From contig JAPLQI010000013.1 of the NCBI GenBank assembly GCA_026399755.1, positions 1 to 39,943 on the forward strand: a stretch of 39,943 nt of DNA. The letters are read 5' to 3'. The first letter of the stretch is position 1, and every line of letters begins with the position of its first letter. This document shows, in pieces, positions 32,525 to 39,943 of this stretch. The stretch comes from Pseudomonadota bacterium (GTDB lineage Bacteria > Pseudomonadota > Gammaproteobacteria > Burkholderiales > Chitinibacteraceae). The position numbers were made by a program, and so were the translations under genes. Under the pieces are notes generated by a model, which was not told where the DNA came from, did not search any database, and saw nothing but the letters and a program-made list of their open reading frames with translations.

Positions 32525-33267
32525 TACTCACCACCACGACGCGGTGCGCTGCCGGTATAAAGCGTGCGATTGCCCCAATGCTCACGCGTAACAACATCCC
32601 AGCCCTCGTTAATCGCGGTTTCTTTAATGAATTCCAGATTGTTCACTGCCAAGCGCACGCTGCCTTTAACCTGCTTAACCAATACAGCCAGCAGATCATC
32701 GGCGACGGTGACAGGGCCGCAATACATGGCCATCAGTTTGTGCGCATCAGCCAAGCTCACTGGCTGAGCAGGTGCCCAGCGAAAGACGCGGCCGTAGAAG
32801 TTTTTGTGCTCGGCCAATTTAAAGCTGAGGGCTTCTTCGCCTACGCAGAGAATGGCGGATTTATTGCTGTTGTCGTGTAAGTCACGAATCAGATTCACCT
32901 TGGCAGCACTGCTGGCGGCATAGTCAAATTCATCCAAAATCAGCAGGCGGCGGCTGGTAGCCAACTGCTCTGCGGCCTGATCCAGCATATTGCTGAGCGT
33001 GCCCACGGCAGTGACGCCCAGCTCAAATAGGATTTTTTGTAACATCACCTTGCGGGTCCATGTATCGGACAAGCGCACGTAATAGCCATCATGCAGATTA
33101 GCCACACGGCTGACGGCCACTGTTTTACCGAAGCCAGAAGGGCCATACATCACGCCAATTCCGTCTTGGCCTGCTGAACGATTCAGCAATGTTTCTGCGA
33201 CGACTGCAGCCAGTTGAATATTGGCTAAATCAGCCATGCCGTTGACGATTGAAGAAGTTTCTTGCAT
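32524..33267 (-). CDS. B: Transposition target protein B (AAA+ ATPase)
   Basis: 247 residues from ATG 33267, six bases after AAGGGA; a frame back to 33360 exists but lies inside A. Walker A GPSGFGKT (42-49) and Walker B LLILDEFDY with D112/E113 are clear. MuB (312) delivers target DNA and activates MuA in an ATP-dependent way. Here the N-terminal HTH-like extension of MuB is largely missing. It follows A by 24 bases, the standard A-B order. Confidence 0.93.
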   Translation of the reverse strand: MQETSSIVNGMADLANIQLAAVVAETLLNRSAGQDGIGVMYGPSGFGKTVAVSRVANLHDGYYVRLSDTWTRKVMLQKILFELGVTAVGTLSNMLDQAAEQLATSRRLLILDEFDYAASSAAKVNLIRDLHDNSNKSAILCVGEEALSFKLAEHKNFYGRVFRWAPAQPVSLADAHKLMAMYCGPVTVADDLLAVLVKQVKGSVRLAVNNLEFIKETAINEGWDVVTREHWGNRTLYTGSAPRRGGE

Positions 33268-33290
33268 GATCATTCCCTTGGATTGTGTGT

Positions 33291-35531
33291 TTATGCTTGA
33301 ACAGCTTTGCTTTGGTCGGCCTGCTGTTCTTGTTTGTAATGCCGGTTTTGCGCTTTCCATTCATTACCCTGCGGGTATGTTCCGTACCAGTACTGGTCCT
33401 TGTTGTTGTCGATAATTCCTCCCGTTTTTACAATTTGGTCCAGAGCCAGCCAGCGCTTAAAGCGTTGATCTGGCGTTTCTGGCAGCGTTAACACCTTGGC
33501 TGTTTTTTGTTCTGCGGCCTGCGCTAACTTTTGCATTCCTTCCCTTAAATCATCACTTAAGCCACCTGTGGCATGCGGCGTATCTAGCGCTTGCAGGGCT
33601 TCGTCTGCAGCCTTCATTCCATGGCTACTGTGAACCACTGATTTCTTAGGCAACATCACAACCTGATCAGCCTCGGTGGCGCGATGCAAGAGAATCTCTT
33701 GCACAATGTCATCGGTATTGGCGCGTTTTTGCGTGCTTCTTAAGGCTTTTTTCGCTTCTTTCAAGGCCGCTAGCTGCATGGCTTTCGCCTGCATCGCCAC
33801 TTCTTGGCGATCCATTCCGGTACGCTGTGGGTCTTCTGCAATGCAAATAAATGCGCCGCAATCATCAAATACATAAATCCGCCCCAAATCAGTCGGGTCC
33901 AATTTGATTTGCACGCTGTTATTAACATGCAGGGCCAGCACATCTGCGATATAGAAACCGTTGTCGTACTGAATCCCTTTTTTACCGACAATGCGCGGTG
34001 CGCCCAGCTCAGCCAGCAGCACATCTAATACGCGTGGGTTATCAATTCGACGAATCGCCGTATTCCATTCAGCCGCCATTTGAAAGGGCGTTTTGTCATC
34101 TAATCCGCCATGCTCGTCATGGTGGTAAACGTTGTTAATCCAGTTGTCGCAGAACGCTTGCAGCTGGGTACTACTCATGCTGACTTCTAAAACGCCGTCT
34201 TTTTCAAACAAGCGCTCACTAAAAGCAGCACGGGCTTCTAACTCTTTGCGATCGGCCACGTTGTGGCCGATGTATCCTTCCAGTAGCTCCATCAAGCCGT
34301 GGCTGAACGTTTTGAAAAAACGTTCAATATGCGGCTTATGCCAAGGCTGAAACGGTGGGCAACGGTGCTGCTCAATGCCCAAGGCGCTAAAAATGGTTTC
34401 TGCGTATTTACCGACGTATTCTTGGCCGTTATCGGTCTTGGCCATTTCTGGTACGCCCCAATCCAGCAGGGCAGAACGGAACAAGGACCCCATGGCCAGC
34501 GCCGTACTGGTCTTACTCACCAGTAGTTTTACGCGACGGCTATAAGCGTCAATCACGCCTTGGATCTGGTAGCGGCCATCCGTCAACATCACGTCTGACG
34601 GTGTAGAGTCAAATTCCCACCACTGATTAAGGCGATCTGCACGATGCTCACCAAAGGCAACCATATGCTTATTTTTCCAAGCATCTGGATTGGCCATGGC
34701 CATCAAAGCACCCGCATTTTTAGCCTTCCACTGCTTCACAAAGCGGGTTAACGATGTTTCGCTGGGTAAGGCAATCTCTGCATTACCTGCAAACCGCGCT
34801 TTAATGGCATCAAATAACTGCGTGATCTTGATATGCGGTTTGGCGATCATTAAACCGATAACAAAATCATTTAATTCCGCTTGCTCGCTGACAATAAAGC
34901 GGCCCTTGCGATGTTTCCCGTCCAGCTCATCCACCAAAGCCTCTAAACCGCTTTTTTGATAGCCTGTTACCCACATTTGCAAGCTGCGTAATTTGATGAC
35001 TTCAATCACACCCCGTGCCGCTACCAGCTCTGGATAAGCCAGCGCACCAAACAAATGCGGATAAACATCGCAAAAACCTTGATAAAGAGCAGTAGTCAGC
35101 TTTGGCCAGCCCTTTAGCTTTAAGTAGGTATGCCAGCTCATTACCACTGCACGACGAGCTTCAAAACGGCGTTGCTGTTTAGGCGATAGTGTAGGTAAGC
35201 GAGCTAAAACAGCCTGATCCGCTTGCTGGCGAATGGAATAATCCAGCAAATCACCTTGCAAGCCGCCCACCAGATCACTGGCCTGCTGCTCCAATTTCGC
35301 CGCTTTACTGGCATGGGTGATTTGGCTATGGATTGCGGTGAGTACGTCAGCAGGCACTTGGTATTCACGGCGTTTGCCACCTTTACCACCATGGCCAGCT
35401 ACATCTTGAAATGGCCAGTTTTCACGTATCATTTTTACGCGCCAGTTATGGGGCGCTGTAGGAAAACCTGACAACTTCATTGCCGCCAATTCTGCAGCGC
35501 TGTAATGGGCTTTGATCGTGGCCGTGACCAT
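33291..35531 (-). CDS. A: DDE transposase A (Mu-type)
   Basis: 746 residues. A Mu-type HTH occupies about 7-70 (SAAELAAMKL... GGKGGKRREYQVP). The RNase H-fold core holds D308 (WEFDSTPSD), D367 (AKTDNGQEY) and E403 (KPHIERFFKTF), spacing 59 and 36. A beta-barrel domain and a basic Ala/Lys-rich C-terminal region that should contact B follow. It cuts and joins phage ends during integration and replication. RBS GAGG lies eight bases upstream of ATG 35531. Confidence 0.97.
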   Translation of the reverse strand: MVTATIKAHYSAAELAAMKLSGFPTAPHNWRVKMIRENWPFQDVAGHGGKGGKRREYQVPADVLTAIHSQITHASKAAKLEQQASDLVGGLQGDLLDYSIRQQADQAVLARLPTLSPKQQRRFEARRAVVMSWHTYLKLKGWPKLTTALYQGFCDVYPHLFGALAYPELVAARGVIEVIKLRSLQMWVTGYQKSGLEALVDELDGKHRKGRFIVSEQAELNDFVIGLMIAKPHIKITQLFDAIKARFAGNAEIALPSETSLTRFVKQWKAKNAGALMAMANPDAWKNKHMVAFGEHRADRLNQWWEFDSTPSDVMLTDGRYQIQGVIDAYSRRVKLLVSKTSTALAMGSLFRSALLDWGVPEMAKTDNGQEYVGKYAETIFSALGIEQHRCPPFQPWHKPHIERFFKTFSHGLMELLEGYIGHNVADRKELEARAAFSERLFEKDGVLEVSMSSTQLQAFCDNWINNVYHHDEHGGLDDKTPFQMAAEWNTAIRRIDNPRVLDVLLAELGAPRIVGKKGIQYDNGFYIADVLALHVNNSVQIKLDPTDLGRIYVFDDCGAFICIAEDPQRTGMDRQEVAMQAKAMQLAALKEAKKALRSTQKRANTDDIVQEILLHRATEADQVVMLPKKSVVHSSHGMKAADEALQALDTPHATGGLSDDLREGMQKLAQAAEQKTAKVLTLPETPDQRFKRWLALDQIVKTGGIIDNNKDQYWYGTYPQGNEWKAQNRHYKQEQQADQSKAVQA

Positions 35532-35535
35532 CTGC

Positions 35536-36042
35536 TTAACCTCGGTTCTTCATCTTATTAATCACATGTCTGCCTGCGCCGGATTGCGCCATTTCTAGCT
35601 CATCCTTAGCTAAATCAGCACGCAATGCCTTGCCCAGCAACATTTTTGCGCCATACTCGGCCAGCTTCACATCCTCTGGCGTCACCACCACCATCTCAAG
35701 CTCTGCTGACATCCGCTCTAAAACCAAAGTACTGCTGGTGGCCTTCATTAGCGCCAAAATCGCATCACCATGCGCACGACGGCCACTCTGGCTGGGCGCA
35801 CACCACTGGTCTAGCTGCGCTTTTTCAATCTTACGGCCCAAAATAGCGGACATTTGTGCCGCCACCTCATCCCGATCTAGGCCAGCCAGGCTGTCGCCAA
35901 TGGCTTGACGCATAATTGCGTCACATGCGTTATCCCCGCCGGTAGCTGGCGTTTCTGCTGCCTGTGGAAAGAAAAATTGAATACTTAATTGCCGATCACT
36001 AATGCCTGCCAGTAACAACTCAGGTTTCTTAGTTCTCCTCAT
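35536..36042 (-). CDS. Conserved hypothetical early protein between ner and A
   Basis: 168 residues. Start ATG 36042 with AAGGAG eight bases upstream. N-terminus MRRTKKPELLLAGISD is basic; a helical part follows (DEVAAQMSAILGRKIEKAQLDQW, about 58-80), then YGAKMLLGKALRADLAKDEL. It ends four bases before the transposase start, so the two are coupled. No family recognised. Several transposable phages have a gene in this slot. Confidence 0.75.
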   Translation of the reverse strand: MRRTKKPELLLAGISDRQLSIQFFFPQAAETPATGGDNACDAIMRQAIGDSLAGLDRDEVAAQMSAILGRKIEKAQLDQWCAPSQSGRRAHGDAILALMKATSSTLVLERMSAELEMVVVTPEDVKLAEYGAKMLLGKALRADLAKDELEMAQSGAGRHVINKMKNRG

Positions 36043-36112
36043 AACAAAAACTCCTTATCTGTTTTACTTAATGTCCATTGCGAAGTAGTCGATGCTAGTT
36101 GCCATGTTCTAA

Positions 36113-36385
36113 TTAACCTTGTTGACACGTTTCAACTGAACTAAACTTCGCCTTACGAGATTTGATTAAACGTGTCCCATCACAACTCCAGCGGTCTGGC
36201 CACAATTCATGCAGTGGCTCGCCTAAAAACTGAGCAATAACCACCTCAGCGGCGCGTGATGGATTACGAGAGGCGTTTCTCACACTACCTGGTGCAAGCC
36301 CTTTATTTCGTGCCAGCTCAGTAAGTGAAGTGCCTTTTTTACGTACTGCGGCCTTAATATCTTCAGGATGCCAGCGTTTAGTCAT
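36113..36385 (-). CDS. ner: Ner-like early regulator
   Basis: 90 residues from ATG 36385, set by GGAGG five bases upstream. It resembles Ner/Nlp: KRWHPEDIKAAVRKKGTSLTEL, then a helix-turn-helix GLAPGSVRNASRNPSRAAE, and the C-terminal FLGEPLHELWPDRW, all family landmarks. In Mu, Ner turns down early and repressor transcription. It is the first gene of the early operon and is divergent from the repressor. Confidence 0.92.
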   Translation of the reverse strand: MTKRWHPEDIKAAVRKKGTSLTELARNKGLAPGSVRNASRNPSRAAEVVIAQFLGEPLHELWPDRWSCDGTRLIKSRKAKFSSVETCQQG

Positions 36386-36460
36386 CATCTCCTCCATCCC
36401 CGTCCAGCCCTGCAAGGCTGGATTTTTTAGGGGGTTAATTCGTGCGTTTGTGTTTAACAG

Positions 36461-36609
36461 TTAGCATGTTAGTTAGTTCGAAGTTGAAACGCAAGCATGC
36501 TAACTTTTAATTTTGCTTGTTTTTAAGTTTAATTCTTTAAGTTGTTGATTTTTATATTGAATTAAAATTTTACGGCATGATTGAATGCATGCTAACTAAG
36601 CATGCTTAC
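36461..36609. promoter_or_regulatory. Operator array for the repressor/Ner, GCATGCTAAC boxes
   Basis: Related boxes occur at 36461-36474 (TTAGCATGTTAGTT), 36493-36507 (AAGCATGCTAACTTT), 36587-36596 (GCATGCTAAC) and 36600-36609 (GCATGCTTAC), the last two 13 bp apart. Two overlap the proposed early promoter and two lie just before the repressor start, as expected for a lysis-lysogeny switch. A good repressor -35/-10 pair was not found. Confidence 0.75.
36466..36494 (-). promoter_or_regulatory. Proposed early promoter Pe
   Basis: TTGCGT (36494-36489) and TAACAT (36471-36466) are separated by exactly 17 bases on the minus strand and lead into ner. Operator boxes cover both hexamers, so repressor binding would block it. 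Confidence 0.6.
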
Positions 36610-36620
36610 TTTGAGCTTTT

Positions 36621-37148
36621 ATGAAAAAAAAATATTCAATCACAGAGCTGCTGGCTCTTAACCTGCAAAGCCTTCCTTCATCAAGACAAAACATCACACA
36701 GAAGGCAATGCGTGAAGGCTGGCCTTTCGTTGAGGTTCCTGGAGGCGGCGGCCCTGGTGGAGTACGTCGTGAATTTGAAGTACCTGCTTATGTGCGTGCA
36801 GAAATAGCAGGTAAAGCTGAAGTAACCAGGATGTTGGAAGACAAAGAGGCTATGGACGCTGTAGATGGCCTGTTAGCTAGCGCTGAGAGCGCTCCTAAAG
36901 AAGATACGGTGAAGATGATTGTTGCTGGGCAAGTCATTGAAGATCAGCGCATTTGGCATATCTGTACCAGCATCGTTCGTGCATATAAAGAGATGCATCA
37001 GGTCAATTTAAAACCTCAACGAGAAATACGATTTGCCATGTTGATCTATGACTTTATGATGCTAAGAAAGGATATGGGACAACCTGCTACCGTTGAAGAG
37101 CTGGCAGATACCGTTGAATTTATGATGCCATCAACGAAGGGTAAGTAA
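36621..37148 (+). CDS. c: Repressor c (Mu-type HTH)
   Basis: 175 residues. The N-terminal 60 residues are the Mu-type HTH also present in the transposase: YSITELLALNL, then MREGWPFVEVPGGGGPGG and REFEVP, to compare with MIRENWPFQDVAG...GGKRREYQVP in A. The C-terminal region (about 95-170), with IWHICTSIVRAYKEMH and ATVEELADTVEF, is probably for oligomerisation. It keeps the prophage silent by binding the operators upstream. It is the only early-region gene on the plus strand besides the 37231 gene. Confidence 0.9.
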   Translation: MKKKYSITELLALNLQSLPSSRQNITQKAMREGWPFVEVPGGGGPGGVRREFEVPAYVRAEIAGKAEVTRMLEDKEAMDAVDGLLASAESAPKEDTVKMIVAGQVIEDQRIWHICTSIVRAYKEMHQVNLKPQREIRFAMLIYDFMMLRKDMGQPATVEELADTVEFMMPSTKGK

Positions 37149-37230
37149 TATTTACTGATAAGCGGCAAAGCTAAAACATAGCTAAGCCCTTATAATCCGC
37201 CACTTTATTCATTTTTTTGAAGTCGTCCTT

Positions 37231-38364
37231 TTGAAACCGCCCGATCATAAAGAGCAGCAAAGAATATCAACTTTCGCCCAGACATTTTCCGAAGCATTTA
37301 AAGATATTGAACTGCTAGAAAATGAACTTGATCGATGCAAGGCCGAAATTAAAAAATACCAATCTGAGTTAGATCAACGTAAAGATGAGCGCGTACGCGC
37401 CATTGCCGCCCTAAAGCACTTTCGTTTGCTCTTGGTGCAAAGAAAGAAACAATCCAGCCTTGATATTCAACAGCTTAGCAACGAACTCTTTAGCACCAAG
37501 GCTCTTCTGGATCAATGCAAAATAGAGCGGGATCAGCTTCGAAACGAGCGCATCCGTGCCTTTGCCGAACTGGAACGTGTTGCTCCAATTTTGGTTCAAA
37601 GAAAAGAACACTACCTTGCCGAAATCCAACAACTTAAATCTAAATTGCAATACGCTGAAGTTCTGCCATCTATCCCACTTCCCAAGCCAAAGGCAGCGGG
37701 GCCACTCCAGCCCACAATGAATCCAGCCAATGCACCGCTATTTGTGGAGCAAACTAGGTTCAGGAGCACCACCGAGCCTCGTCCGTTGATTGCCGCAAAC
37801 AGCGCGAACTATAAACCACCTAAAAAAATATCCAAGATCCGTAGAAAGTTGGCCGCAACGAAATCAATCCACGAGCATCAAAAAAAAATAGCCACCGAGG
37901 AAGGTGGCTATCACTTTGCGGCTAAACCACAATCACAACAAAACAAAGCACGCTCACTTTGGGCTAAAGTAAGCTCAAAAATTATCATTCTGTGCAAAAC
38001 CTGTTTTCCCTGTATAAATACCACCAAAGCCGCATGGATATTAGGTTTCACGCTATTTTTTTGTCTAGCTCCCCAATGTAGAAGTGAGTGGCACCCCACA
38101 GAACGAGCCAATCCCGCCCGCCGCCGACTCGATTGTCCGCAGCGCAGGGGCCTTCGTGTTTCGTGGGGTGGCCTTCTTTGGCTTCGTTTCTTGGCCACAC
38201 AAGAAAGGAAGGTCCCGCGGGACGCCCGCACCAAAATTAACGTGCCGAAGGCACTATCTTTTTGCCTTTGCTTAGCGCGTATGGGGTGCTCCCCGCTAGG
38301 TCCTTGCATAAATGCTACGGAAAACGGCGGGTTACACCCGCCCTCCAAAGTATTCACCGCCTAA
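37231..38364 (+). CDS. Coiled-coil cargo protein beside the repressor; frame crosses the phage end
   Basis: TTG start; a TATAAT box lies at 37191-37196. Residues about 25-140 form a long coiled coil built from two near-repeats (DERVRAIAALKHFRLLLVQRK and NERIRAFAELERVAPILVQRK). A Pro-rich linker and a basic segment (KKISKIRRKLAATK) follow, then a hydrophobic stretch (about 265-283). Codons up to 290 are in the phage; about 87 more come from the host repeat past 38100, so the C-terminus depends on the insertion site. No function recognised; possible lysogenic conversion factor. Confidence 0.55.
   Translation: MKPPDHKEQQRISTFAQTFSEAFKDIELLENELDRCKAEIKKYQSELDQRKDERVRAIAALKHFRLLLVQRKKQSSLDIQQLSNELFSTKALLDQCKIERDQLRNERIRAFAELERVAPILVQRKEHYLAEIQQLKSKLQYAEVLPSIPLPKPKAAGPLQPTMNPANAPLFVEQTRFRSTTEPRPLIAANSANYKPPKKISKIRRKLAATKSIHEHQKKIATEEGGYHFAAKPQSQQNKARSLWAKVSSKIIILCKTCFPCINTTKAAWILGFTLFFCLAPQCRSEWHPTERANPARRRLDCPQRRGLRVSWGGLLWLRFLATQERKVPRDARTKINVPKALSFCLCLARMGCSPLGPCINATENGGLHPPSKVFTA
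37880..37911 (-). terminator. Rho-independent terminator for leftward transcription near the phage left end
   Basis: On the minus strand ATAGCCACC/GGTGGCTAT (9-bp stem, 6-base loop) is followed by a run of eight T. It lies between the phage end and the repressor. No minus-strand gene needs it inside the phage, so it may stop transcription entering from the host. A 148-codon minus-strand ORF ends at 37911, but I read it as a chance frame. Confidence 0.75.
38101..38105. other. Target-site duplication, right copy (GAACG)
   Basis: Directly follows ...CCACA, the CA end of the prophage. Matches 1590-1594. Confidence 0.72.
38106..38230 (-). repeat. Host interspersed repeat, upstream half, cut by the prophage
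   Basis: The reverse complement matches about 122-200: GCCAAGAAACGAAGCCAAAGAAGG, CCCCACGAAACACGAAGGCCCCT and GCGGACAATCGAG, in pieces. It is the partner of 1480-1594. The repeat continues less certainly to about 38360 (palindromic CCCGCGGGAC and CGGCGGG parts); I saw no gene in 38365-38456. Confidence 0.75.
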
Positions 38365-38456
38365 CTTGATGCACATAGGTCATATTGCTTTATGTATCCA
38401 CGCATCACGGCAACGAAACAACTGCCCATTAAAATTGGCGTAAAGACCTCCCTACC

Positions 38457-39602
38457 CTAGCAAACAATCCGCACACCCTTCACCCATGTTTCTACCACGT
38501 CCAACTCCGGTGTAATCACCGTAAAGCTCGCTTTTTTGCCTATCGCAATACTGCCTAAATCGCTTAAGCCTAATGATCTGGCCGGATTACGGCTGGCTAG
38601 CGCCCATGCTCGCTCTAACGGCAAGCCCAGCCATTCTTTCGCGTGCCGCACCGCATCAATCAGATGCAGCGTGCTGCCTGCCAAACCACCCGCCTCGGTG
38701 CGCACGACGCCGTTTTGCATGGTTACGGGCATCTCGCCTAGCTGATAAGAGCCATCGGCCATGCCGGTTGCGCGCATGGCGTCGGTGATGAGCACTAAGC
38801 GCTCTTCACCGCAGCAAGACAAAGCAATTTGCACGGCCGCAGGGTGAACATGGTGGCCGTCGGCGATCATTTCGATATCGCACTTTGGCGATGTTAGCCC
38901 TGCTCCCACCACACCCGGATCGCGGTGATGCAGGCCGCGCATGCCGTTATAGCAATGCACAATCCCTTGAGCGCCCGCATGCAAAGCTTGCCGCGTTTGG
39001 TCATAGCTCGCATCGCTATGGCCGATCAGCACGCGGATGCCCTTACGGCGCAGCCAGGTGATGACCTCGTCCGAGCCGGCTAATTCAGGCGCAAGCGCTA
39101 AGGTGTGCAAAGAGTCCCCCGCAATATCCAGCCAGTGCTGCAGCTCGGCGATATCTAAAGGGCGCATCCACTGAATTGGATGTGCGCCGCAGCATTTAGC
39201 GGTGAAATATGGGCCTTCCAGATAGCTGCCGATTAACTCAGCCCCCGGCAAGCCCCGCTCACGGCTAGCCTTAACCTCACGCAGTGCCGCTTCAATCGCA
39301 GGCAGCGGCGCGGTTACGGTGGTGGCTAAAAAAGCCCCTACGCCAAAGCGGGCAAAGTGTATTGAGATCTGATCGAGCGCCTCGCTGCTGGCATCCATGG
39401 TGTCGAAACCTGCCGCGCCATGCACATGGCTGTCAATCAGGGCGGGCATCAGCCAGACTGGCCCCAGATCAAGATCAAATTCGCCTTGGGGCACGATGGC
39501 GGCGATCAGGCCTGCGGCGTCGACCTCCACCACCGCATGCTCCAGCCAGCCCTGCTCCGCCAGCACCCGTGCAGCACGCAGGCGTAGCGGTTTACAAGGC
39601 AT
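38457..39602 (-). CDS. nagA: N-acetylhexosamine-6-phosphate deacetylase (NagA/AgaA)
   Basis: 381 residues from ATG 39602, which overlaps the stop of the PTS gene by 11 bases; a frame back to 39671 is shadow. Amidohydrolase motifs: DSHVHGAAG, LEGPYF (metal-binding Glu), IGHSDAS and HCYNGMRGLHHRDPG (His ligands), and LITDAM (catalytic Asp). It removes acetate from GlcNAc-6-P or GalNAc-6-P. The adjacent mannose-family EIIA makes an Aga-type role equally possible. Confidence 0.92.
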   Translation of the reverse strand: MPCKPLRLRAARVLAEQGWLEHAVVEVDAAGLIAAIVPQGEFDLDLGPVWLMPALIDSHVHGAAGFDTMDASSEALDQISIHFARFGVGAFLATTVTAPLPAIEAALREVKASRERGLPGAELIGSYLEGPYFTAKCCGAHPIQWMRPLDIAELQHWLDIAGDSLHTLALAPELAGSDEVITWLRRKGIRVLIGHSDASYDQTRQALHAGAQGIVHCYNGMRGLHHRDPGVVGAGLTSPKCDIEMIADGHHVHPAAVQIALSCCGEERLVLITDAMRATGMADGSYQLGEMPVTMQNGVVRTEAGGLAGSTLHLIDAVRHAKEWLGLPLERAWALASRNPARSLGLSDLGSIAIGKKASFTVITPELDVVETWVKGVRIVC

Positions 39603-39943
39603 CAGCTGACTCCACACGTTTGCGGGCAAGGCGCTCGGCAAGGCTGACCACCCCGCTTTTACCTGCTGCAACTAGCCGGTGGCGGAATTCTGCCACATCG
39701 CTGACTTCATCACGCTCAAACAGCATCTCGGCAAACATTTGCAAATTAAGCCCAGCCACCACTTCGATATCGCTGCGCTCTTGGGCAATGGTCGCCGCCA
39801 TCCTAAAAGGCGAGCCGCCCAATAAATCGCAGACAAACACCGCGCCCGCGCCCTGATCCACCGTGGCGAGCGCCTGTCTTAAAGAAGCATCAAGCACCGC
39901 CGTGCTGTTGCCTTCAGGGAAATCCACAGCAATCAGCTGCGCC
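39592..39943 (-). CDS. PTS mannose-family EIIA (AgaF-like), 5' part outside the window
   Basis: The last 117 codons are visible; the frame stays open to the window edge and no start is needed inside it. GAVFVCDLLGGSPFRMAA is the core of the mannose-type EIIA fold (compare DLxGGSPFN), and AGLNLQMFAEML follows the pattern of its conserved helix. The phosphorylated His would lie in the missing N-terminal part. It passes phosphate to EIIB for uptake of an amino sugar. It shares 11 bases with the deacetylase gene, so the two are in one operon. Confidence 0.88.
   Translation of the reverse strand, partial: AQLIAVDFPEGNSTAVLDASLRQALATVDQGAGAVFVCDLLGGSPFRMAATIAQERSDIEVVAGLNLQMFAEMLFERDEVSDVAEFRHRLVAAGKSGVVSLAERLARKRVESADAL

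Larger units (their letters stand above)
1595..38100 (-). mobile_element. Mu-like transposable prophage (contractile tail), 36.5 kb
   Basis: Gene content and order follow Mu in reverse orientation: c, ner, A, B, early genes, mor, lysis, head, tail, fibre. The ends were assigned from the GAACG duplication, the TG/CA termini, and a similar layout at both ends: TGT-N3-G-N-GCC at bases 1-11 and T-N-CA-N-TGGG at bases 21-29 from each end. The size is typical for the group (Mu about 37 kb). All expected structural genes look intact, so the element may be inducible. The main uncertainty is the right-hand end, because the ORF there crosses it. Confidence 0.85.

Noticed and set aside
37178-37179. Alternative phage left end at ...AAAACA (37178)
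   Set aside because: It pairs by eye with TGTCAC at 1628, but the flanking bases (TAGCT versus GAGGC) do not match, unlike GAACG at 38101.
37191-37196. TATAAT as a confident promoter for the 37231 gene
   Set aside because: The -10 is perfect but no acceptable -35 lies 16-18 bases upstream, so it is mentioned only within the gene entry.
37911-38357. 148-codon minus-strand frame ending at a terminator
   Set aside because: It spans the phage end and the host repeat and overlaps the 37231 frame; no motif supports it. It would matter again if the phage end is wrong.

Overview
The window is an almost complete Mu-like transposable prophage, about 36.5 kb, in a bacterial chromosome and integrated in reverse orientation, so nearly all phage genes lie on the minus strand. 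The host looks like a Gram-negative proteobacterium, possibly a Neisseriales-type betaproteobacterium. This is inferred from srkA, a Gram-negative lysis cassette with two spanins, and an AgaF/NagA-type amino-sugar operon. There are no rRNA or tRNA genes to settle it.

Host flanks. On the left are an interspersed repeat (about 68-330) and srkA (440-1420). On the right are an amino-sugar 6-phosphate deacetylase gene (38457-39602) and the 3' part of a mannose-family PTS EIIA gene (39592 to the window edge). The prophage appears to sit inside a second copy of the host repeat: one half of that copy is at 1480-1594 and the other at about 38106-38230, in the same orientation. A matching 5-bp duplication, GAACG, flanks TG...CA ends, giving 1595-38100 as the element.

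Phage layout, right to left. The control region holds a repressor gene (36621-37148, plus strand), a divergent ner-like gene, and an operator array of GCATGCTAAC boxes over the early promoter. The transposition genes A (DDE transposase) and B (AAA+ ATPase) follow. Next comes a train of small early genes (31929-28969) including DUF3164, an HU-like protein and GemA, then the activator Mor. A lipoprotein gene and a terminator (27400-27424) close the early/middle block. The lysis cassette is amidase, small membrane protein, Rz with nested Rz1, another small lipoprotein, a DksA/TraR-type zinc finger and a coiled-coil membrane protein. The head genes are DUF1804 small terminase, TerL, portal, MuF, gpG, protease/scaffold, decoration and major capsid. 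The connector and contractile-tail genes are gp35-gp38, sheath, tube, a tail chaperone with a -1 frameshift, tape measure, N, P and gp45-gp48. Fibre, fibre chaperone and a small membrane protein reach the right phage end. Genes overlap by ATGA or lie a few bases apart, as in one late operon.

Least ordinary features: two 50-bp early intergenic elements whose stems differ in sequence but keep pairing; a repeated coiled-coil gene beside the repressor whose frame runs through the phage end into host DNA; a possible toxin-like C-terminal domain on MuF; three extra genes inserted between gpG and the protease; hairpins over the start codons of the endolysin and the protease; and a terminator inside the baseplate operon. 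No CRISPR array, recognisable Gam, C activator or Mom was seen.
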